From Struthio camelus (taxonomy: Eukaryota; Chordata; Aves; Struthioniformes; Struthionidae): a stretch of DNA of 64,000 bases. Shown piece by piece: positions 56,860 through 64,000 of this stretch (its first letter is position 1; every line of letters begins with the position of its first letter). A model generated the notes under the pieces. It did not search any database, was not told the origin of the DNA, and was given only the letters and a program-made list of their open reading frames with translations. A program made the translations under genes and the position numbers. Where the stretch lies: contig NC_090952.1 in assembly GCF_040807025.1 (NCBI RefSeq), positions 3,922,001-3,986,000 on the forward strand. Direction: 5' to 3'.

Positions 56860-56989
56860 GTTCTGGCATTGCTACGACAACTCGAAAGACTCGTTCTTAA
56901 GTCTTCGGAACAAACAAAATGCGCCAGTTCAAAAGTAAGAGAGACCAAAAAGAATGGCAAGAAACATGGCAAGAGGGCAAGAAACTTAC

Positions 56990-57050
56990 CTTTCTGCAGT
57001 ACGTGAGTCACTGCTGGAGTGAAGCGTTCATCTTTCTTTTACTATTGTGG
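56990..57050 (-). other. Candidate 5' untranslated exon of the Ig gene
   Basis: A strong donor AAAG/GTAAGT at 56,989-56,990 follows a frame with a stop and no usable ATG, so the exon would be untranslated. The next acceptor would be GCCAG or GTCGTAG just before the ATG at 56,859, leaving an intron of about 100 bases. The 5' boundary is arbitrary. A purine run AAAAAGGAGGAGAAAAG upstream (about 57,083-57,099, minus strand) resembles ETS/PU.1-type leukocyte promoter sequence. Confidence 0.35.
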
Positions 57051-60000
57051 GTATAGACTGGCAGGGAGACGATTTCTCAGTACTTTTCTCCTCCTTTTTA
57101 CACGCCCACATAGCTTTGCTCCAGCCTTGCGGTACTCATGAGGGCCACCTATTAGCCGAATACCGGAACGTGCATGTGCCCCCAGCCTGCGCAGGGGAGC
57201 TTTGTTCACTCCTCCTCTCTCGCAGGGTTTATCTCGCTGCCAGCAGCTCTGCACCCAGAGCAGAGAGCGGGCACCCGTCCCCTGCAGAGGCCCGACTGGC
57301 TTTTTCCGAGGATTTCCTGGGACGCGTGGGAGTTGTATTCAAAACCTGTCAGCCGGAGGAGACCTACAGCTCAGGCTCGACTTGATAGGCACCCCCAGCT
57401 TCTGTGGGAAATGACTCGAAATGCCCTTTCACCCCCAAACCTCCCTTTGCCAAACAAACTGGATGTGGGGGTCACCGTTCCCTACTTGCATGCTCTCCTC
57501 TCCTCTTGGGGCACGGGGACAGAAGAGGGGAGGCAGCCAGCCCTTCCCCGGGACAGGGGCAGGCTGTAGCCTTCTCGAGGCTACCTCTCTCCTGAGGAAG
57601 GGTCCCACTGCGCCTATGGTCACCCACATTTGCAGGAAGGCAGGCACAGCCCCCAGGGAGCACTGCAGGCTGAGCTCGAACCCCGCTGGAGCCAGGCACA
57701 GCAAACACCCATGCACGCCAGCATGGCTTGACTGAATAGTACTGCTAGCCTTCAGCTAGGAGAAATGTGTGCAAATAGGTTGGTAAAATCAACATTAGTT
57801 TAATTAGAGATATCCTAAGGCAGAGGTAGAAGAAGCAGCTGCTTTGCACCAACAGTTATGGGACCGTGAGAGGAAGGCAGGGTGGATAATAGGAGAGGCA
57901 AGGGCAAATGGCAGAGCCCATAGCCAGGAGTCTAAGGAAAACCCTTGGCTGCCTTTACAAGACCGTGCATTAACTTCCTGTAGAAGCTGAACAGCCGTAT
58001 TGCCTGTCCTGCATGGAAAAAGCCACAATAAGCTTGTCTGGCTTTTAGCTTTCTCTGTGGTTTCCTACACAAGGAGAACATGACGTAGGGAAGAGGCTCT
58101 GCAAGGAGCTACAGCTCTGCCTTGTTTTTCTGAGTAGCCAGCGGAGGTGCAGCAGTGGGAGACTCAAGCAGCTCTGTTAATAACAGGGAAACCCTGAAAA
58201 AGTAGTGACATGGAAAATACAACACGTGAAGGAGCAGATTAGGGAGTGCCAACAGGAGACAACTGTGTCATGCCCAAGCAGACAGGGAGCTCTTCTCCAG
58301 CTCCCTGCCTGTATCTCTGCTCAGGGAGGATGCTGAGGGGGACTCAGAAGGAGGATCCATCCCTATCCCCCAAATGCAAACAGAGATGGCTCCCCTGTAT
58401 AGCCCTCTCCTCCCTCAGCCCCCTACATCTTCCTTTCCCCCCACCCTGTGCCCATGGGCGGCATGATACTTAAAGGCAGAAGGACAGAAAAGGAGAACAG
58501 TAACACATCACTTCAGAAAGCTTACTCCCTTTCTGCCCTAACTTAGTCTTACTTGGTCTTGGGTCAGTTCTAAAACTGAGTGGTGACTGCAGGTGAAATG
58601 TAACATTTGGAGCCAATGTGGCTCCAGCTGCACTCTGTGCCTTGGTACTAAGTCTTCCAAACTGACACAGCCTCTTGGGAAGATACGGCACTGGAGTTAG
58701 CAACGAGAACACGTATTTGACACCTGGATATCTCCAAAGCAGTTAGCCTATGTAAATCAACGTACGAGGATGCACATGTGTCTTAGAAGAATGTATTTGC
58801 TTTTAAAAAAAAAAAAAAATCTCTAAAACAAAGCTTGTGGAAAGACTGAAAAGGAAGGTCCCAGGGTAGCAGAGTGGAGCAGCCCAGGTGATCATGGAGC
58901 TCTATCTGCTCTGAAGCCTGTTTCACTGTGGGCACCTTTGCTGAGTGAGAGCCGAGTGCCAAAAGCCTTTTATTCCTACCCTTTCCTTGCACTATACATA
59001 GGCTTATCTTCCTGTTCCAGTCTGGAAATACCAATGCCTGGTCTCCTCCCGGTATCCAACCCATATCAGGCTACCAAAATGGTCAGACTGTGGGGCTTTG
59101 AGCTATTCTTGCACCTCAGCGTGACTCTGGCCCTACCTAGGGAAGGAAAGGCTTTAAAGGGGCCAACTTCTATTCCTGGATCTTTTTGGGTCTTAAATCC
59201 AAAGCGTGGGTTCAACCATGTCCTTTAAAAAAAAAATAAAAGCAATAAGCATTTCACTTTCATTTCAAGTCATTTTGGGTTTTGGTTTTTGGTTTCCCCC
59301 CCCTCCCCCTCGCTCCCCTAGGGCAGGTGAGGTAGAGCTTTTCTCAGGCTTGCTGTAGCAACGCTTCCCAGGAGATGGCAACCTTGAGTTATCGGCTGAA
59401 TCCTGTATCTCCACTTGGTGAGGGACAATTTCCCCGGCAATTGCCAGGACAAGAGCTGAGGGAACAGCCTTCAGAAGATACTCTGAATGTCCTGTTTATC
59501 TGGCAAATGTTATCTTCTGGAAGTGCTTTACGGCGTGGTGGCTCTGTATTTACATATCCCTTCCAACACCTCCTTCCTTTTGTATGCCTGCAATAGTGAT
59601 GCTTTCTCTTACCAGCGTTTGACATTTTCCCCTTTTTCTTTACAGGTACTTCTGAAGGGTGATACAGGTCATATTGCCCCTCGCCTCCCTGTTGCCCAGG
59701 AGGAAAACACACATGTGTTTGAAACTGAACCTCTACCTAAATGACTATCTCCAGGGAGCCCTCAGCCAGGCGTGCTCTGCCATCAGCTCTGCAGCCTTGC
59801 ACAGCCCAGGCTGCTGCTAGAATGGGCCAAAATAAACCTTTGATCATTCAAGAGAGGCTCTGGGCCCCACCAGGACCCCTCCAGCCCCACACAGCCCTGC
59901 ACCACCCACCCACAGTGCCTGCTCCAGGTCTCTCTGGCCATCAGAAAGCATCAGTCAGCAGTAAATCTCCCCGCTGATACAGACGACCTGCTCTACAGAG

Positions 60001-60150
60001 CAATATTTCTTCCAAATTACACTTATGGCTCTGTGTTGTTGCATCCCTGGTTCTCGAGTTTACCTACTCTGTCTGTGTTTTCTTGAAAGCAGTGGCAGCT
60101 TGTGATTTAATCTCTCAGTGTGCTGCTGTTGCTTATAAAGTGGCAGGGAG
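57051..60150. other. Intergenic stretch, no gene seen
   Basis: Overlapping short frames in 57.1-57.7 kb are GC-rich chance frames. A poly-A run lies at about 58,804-58,819 and another A-rich run at about 59,226-59,236. C-rich and T-rich patches occur near 59,280-59,315. Nothing is supported as coding. Confidence 0.4.
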
Positions 60151-60338
60151 GCATCAATAAAACTTGGAGTCAAAAGCGAATTGGCATGTTAGTGTCTATT
60201 CAGTCTTTGTAACGATTTTCTAATTTGTAAAGGTTTTCTTGTATGCTTTTCTCACCTCTGCCCTTTCCTGGATGGCTGTCTCTGTGAACTGAGGAACAAA
60301 GGCAATACTGTCAACCTCAAGCGCTCGGAAGTTATTCG
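60151..60338 (+). other. AATAAA followed by an isolated donor-like site
   Basis: ATCAATAAAACTTGG near 60,151-60,165 looks like a polyadenylation signal. About 180 bases later a stop-free segment encoding GNTVNLKRSEVIR ends at a good donor TTCG/GTAAGC (60,338). No good acceptor precedes it and no partner exon was found, so a gene is not claimed. Confidence 0.2.
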
Positions 60339-63300
60339 GTAAGCCTCCGAAACTATGTGATTTCATTTTTTAATTGAGGTTTTCCTTCTCTTTGTTTGTT
60401 TGGGGTTTTTTCCTGAGCCTTTCACATTCATATACTATGGAATCTGACTTTTGAAGGGTAAACATCCTCCCCGTCATAGATTTTTTTTCAATGTTTGCAC
60501 GACTCCAAGAGTTTTTTAAAAGTTCCCAGAGATCTCAGAGGCTATCGGAGAGGCAGCAACACTTGAGGCTGCTTGTACACTGGCTACAAGACTGCAGGGT
60601 CTTCTTCAGGGGCTAAAGCAACAGCACAGGCTCGAGGCATTTCAGCTCAGCCTGCCAGCCGCCGTGGGAAGGGTCTTCTCAGCCCCGCGTTCTGGCTCTT
60701 CTCAGTCCCTTGGACAGCTCATTGACCTTCAGCTAAGTGACGTGTATCATTAAAGATGAGATATTTCCTATGTGTTTGCACGTAAACAGAGCTGCCCCTG
60801 TTGCAATGCAAAAGAGGACCCAGAGTAAAGGGATGTGGAAGGGACAGGGAGGTGATGCACTTTCCCACAAAGTCAGGAGCATGTGCTGGCCTGAATGACA
60901 TGTTTTAATGGTTTAAATAAAGCTGTAGCTTATCCCCTGAACGCAAGAACCTTCCCTGCCTCAGAGGTGTTATTCCATCTGGGGTTGCTCTTGGCATTTT
61001 GTCTTACCAAGTCCAGGTTTAAATTTCATGAACCAACATGGCGATGCAGAGGCAGAAGGGAACGATGTTGCTGTTGAGCTGGTTTGAGTCTTTTCTTTTT
61101 ACGGCAGTGCCATTTCCACTCAGAAAGGTCTGTCATGCGATCAGACTTGACCTTCCACCAGGAGGCATTGTCTATTCGTGTTCAAATAAAATTTAAAAAT
61201 GTGTATAAAAATAGATTTATAAAGTGCTTTAGCTAATGCCAGCCTAGTTACTTGCTATACCGTTGAACTAACAAGGACTTTACTGACTTCGGAGCCATTT
61301 GTTTCATCCTCTACTTTGAAGATTTATCAAAAGTATTTGCATTAGAAGTTCTCCTAGCTAAAAATTTGCTTTAAGATGATGTTTCAGTAACATTTTTTCA
61401 TCTGAAAGAAAACTTGCAGCAGCTGCGTTCTCAGAACTTTTGGCAGGCATGTATTTGTGTTGTGTATATCGTGCAGGGTAATTCCTAAAATACTTGCAGA
61501 TAATTAAGCAAAGATTTGGAGAAATTACTAATAGAATCCCAAATACTAAGCTGAAATAAGAAAGAAATCCCATTGATAACTGATGTGGGGTTTTTTTCTT
61601 GTTTTTAAATATGTGATTAGTTCTCCAATTTGCCAAGTATTCAGTAGATGATCGTTTCAAAAATATGGAAATTAACTAACAAATGTATTTCTTAAGATGG
61701 AAAGGCAGAATAAGTTGAATTTTAAAAGACAAAATGGAAACTCACTGCTTGAGCTCATGTTCTGCAAATATACAACGCTTTTGCTCAGCAGAGTCCTTAT
61801 TTCACCGCATGAGCTATTCTAGGTATTGTACATGCATGGGCTGAGCTTCTCTTGCCTAGTACTTGCAAAGTTCACCACGATGCGTGCTAATATCCGCTCG
61901 TCATCTCTGTCCCAGCAGCTGTGGAGGTGCAGCTGATCTTACTGACTTGCAAGAAAAAAACAATTTTTAGAAAAAAAGATCTGAAGGGACAAGGTGCACT
62001 TTTTAAGAGCATGCAGTGGATTCCCATTCGGCTTATGCCGACCAGATCAGAAAGCAAGCCGATGAAGGGGCAACAGAAAGCCTCTTCCACAAGAACATGG
62101 GACAGGAAGGGCGCTCAGGATCACAGAGGCTACATCTGCATCTACATCTGCATGTGCAAAGAGCACGGCTACGCACCTCAACCCAGCAGGGCAGCCCCAT
62201 CAGCACTGCAGTCCACTGCAGCGTTGTAAACAGAAACGGTGCAGAGGACGAGATAACCACGCTATATTCATTTGGGAGGGGGTATTTTGGATCAGCTGCA
62301 ATGTGGTTCCTTGGACTGCATATGCATTAGCAGTTGACGCACATTGCGTGCCCACCTTCTAGCTTACTTTCATGCAGGAGTAACCCAGTTTGCAAGCTGC
62401 AAGCCCAGTCTGCAATCCCAAGCCTGGAGAGCGGGCTGGCTGTGCAGTTCATTTTCGCCTGAAACAAACGTCAGCATCTTGTGCCCTGATGCAAAGTCTC
62501 TGGGGTCCCATTCTCTGCTGTGCCCTCTGGGTGTGCAGCTGCATTTGAGCATCAGCAGCTTCAAAGTGGAAGTCAAAATAAAAGCGAGCGTGTCAATGTC
62601 ACATAAGCATTTTTTACCACTGTCTTTGGAAAAACATGTGTGTCTGGTGCCCTTTTCCTGAAGGCAAAGTCACTGAATATGCAGTTTATGGCCACCGTGG
62701 CCAAGAAAAATTAAGTCAAATGCAGACACAGCTCACAGAGGAGCTATTTCAAATCCCAGCAATGATGGCTAGGCACGGTTTGGCTGCTCCGGATATTTGG
62801 AAGCTCAAGGCTAATTTTTGTTGCTCTCCACGGCTCCTGGGGAACCCTACAAGTCTGTGGGAGATCGCGCCCTTGAGCGTGCAGCAGCAGGATTTGGGTC
62901 TGAATTGTTTACTGCAGTGACGACGTAGATCATAGCTCATAGGAAGCATCTCTGCCTGGCCTGTCTCAGTGCACTGCACATGCTTGTCAGAGAAGGTCAG
63001 GCACTTTGCATCAATTTGCTGCTGAGCTAGAAAGGAGAGAGCCTGGGATAGATGACAGCAGGTTTTCCGCTCTGTACTGAAAGTGTAGGGGCTCACATGC
63101 TGGTGCAAACACAAAAGTGAGCCCACCTTTTCTCAGGGCTAAGGCCACCACGGCAGGAAGCTCACGCTGCACTAGCTGAAGCAGAATCTTTGCTGTGGTT
63201 TTGCTTGAGCTCCTGAAGGGCTGTGAAAGGGGACTATGTGACCATGTTTACCGGGGGCTGTTGCATCTCTTCTGTTCTGTCTCATTGCGAGAAATAGCTC

Positions 63301-64000
63301 CTGTTTATGATATTGGGTGCGCTTGTGTTGAATGATCTTTATATTGCCATGTCCTCCTTCTGCTGTTACGGCAAACGAACCTTTGCACGGGGAGATGTTA
63401 CATTATTTTACTCAGCTCAAGAAAACTACAATCTTTGCTTGATCCGAAAAATTGCCTAGCCAAATTCACCTCTCGGAGCTTGCAGTCTCACTGAGCTCCC
63501 AGAGTGAGAAATCCCCCCTGAAGAGTAGTACAGGGATAGAGTAGGAAAAGGAACAGGATTTGACCCATTTGTTTATTCCAGGCATTTCTGTTCAGACACG
63601 AAATCCCCCCATTTTTGGACACCTTTTTTATTACATGACACTGTCAAGTGCTTACGGAGAAATGACAACAATGATTTCATCGCCTGTCACTCAGATACCA
63701 AGACAATATGCAAACAACTAAATAATAACTGCATCTTGAATTTGTCACAGCCACAGCAGTTTCCATGTGTTTCTCGTAAAGCTCTGTTCGAATACAGCTG
63801 GACTCGAAGGGATAATGAATGGAAATCCCCCCTCAGAGCGAGGTCTAGAACAGACTCCACAAAGAGTTCATCAAAGTCCTTCTGTTGAAACATTGTTCAT
63901 GCAGAAATCTGAATTTTGAGGAGAAAAACATCTGTCAAGAGGCACATTTGCTCTGGTTTCTCCAAAAAGAAGATGCTGAGGGGGTTCACACAAATGGCCG
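60339..64000. other. Intergenic stretch, no gene seen
   Basis: A minus-strand ATG frame at 61,358-61,573 (71 residues) has one hydrophobic helix (FSLVFGILLVISPNLCLII) but is AT-rich and unsupported. Other frames are short. No recognised repeat family, RNA gene or coding exon was seen up to the window end. Confidence 0.35.

Noticed and set aside
57047-57735. Cluster of frames of 63-131 codons on both strands
   Set aside because: They overlap in several frames with no domain content. The region is probably the 5' flank of the minus-strand Ig gene.
61358-61573. 71-residue minus-strand ATG frame with one hydrophobic helix
   Set aside because: AT-rich codons, no conserved feature, no promoter or splice context; hydrophobic runs arise easily from T-rich codons.
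1-64000. CRISPR arrays, insertion sequences, bacterial operons or riboswitches
   Set aside because: The window is vertebrate nuclear DNA with spliced genes and LINEs; no such structures were seen.

Overview
The window looks like nuclear genomic DNA of a bird. The best evidence is a set of chicken-repeat-1 (CR1) LINE fragments that end in the avian ATTCTGTG-type tail, compact spliced genes, a dense CpG-island promoter and short poly-purine/poly-G tracts. No bacterial-type gene organisation is present, and most long open frames are chance frames in GC-rich or repetitive DNA. I cannot name the species.

Layout. 1-12.5 kb: GC-rich non-coding DNA with one degenerate minisatellite (8.69-8.94 kb) and a nested pair of CR1 insertions (11.6-12.48 kb). 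12.8-14.1 kb: a strong CpG island containing an unusual array of paired CTCTATGGT motifs, the presumed promoter and untranslated first exon of TMLHE. 21.08-32.29 kb, plus strand: a complete seven-exon coding region for TMLHE, the mitochondrial trimethyllysine dioxygenase that starts carnitine biosynthesis. It gives exactly 421 residues with all iron-binding residues present, followed by a probable long 3' untranslated region. 35.5-37.0 kb: a roughly 30-bp-period minisatellite whose orientation flips, giving a large inverted repeat centred near 36,512. 37.87-38.05 kb: another CR1 piece, after which the sequence becomes AT-rich. 38-48.5 kb: mostly intergenic, with a good-looking TATA promoter and mini first exon (39.87-39.97 kb), a 38-codon membrane-type ORF (38,995), a homeodomain-site-like AT-rich block (40.0-40.56 kb) and an unassigned minus-strand open frame (42.63-42.94 kb). 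48.57-49.24 kb: an old, diverged CR1/L3-type LINE.

49.75-57.05 kb, minus strand: the most interesting locus. It is an immunoglobulin-superfamily gene with a CD2/HEPACAM-type V-like domain without the canonical disulfide, then a four-cysteine C2 domain, each on its own phase-1 exon. These are followed by a run of five small phase-1 exons (93-120 bp), each encoding one hydrophobic helix. Read as one transcript this is two Ig domains plus five membrane passes, an architecture reminiscent of CD47 but built on a HEPACAM/CD2-like ectodomain. Read as alternative exons it is a cassette of interchangeable membrane anchors. 57-64 kb: no convincing gene, only a polyadenylation-like signal, an isolated splice donor and simple repeats.

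Functionally the two genes are unrelated: TMLHE is a metabolic housekeeping enzyme and the minus-strand gene is a probable cell-surface adhesion or immune receptor. They are arranged tail to tail.
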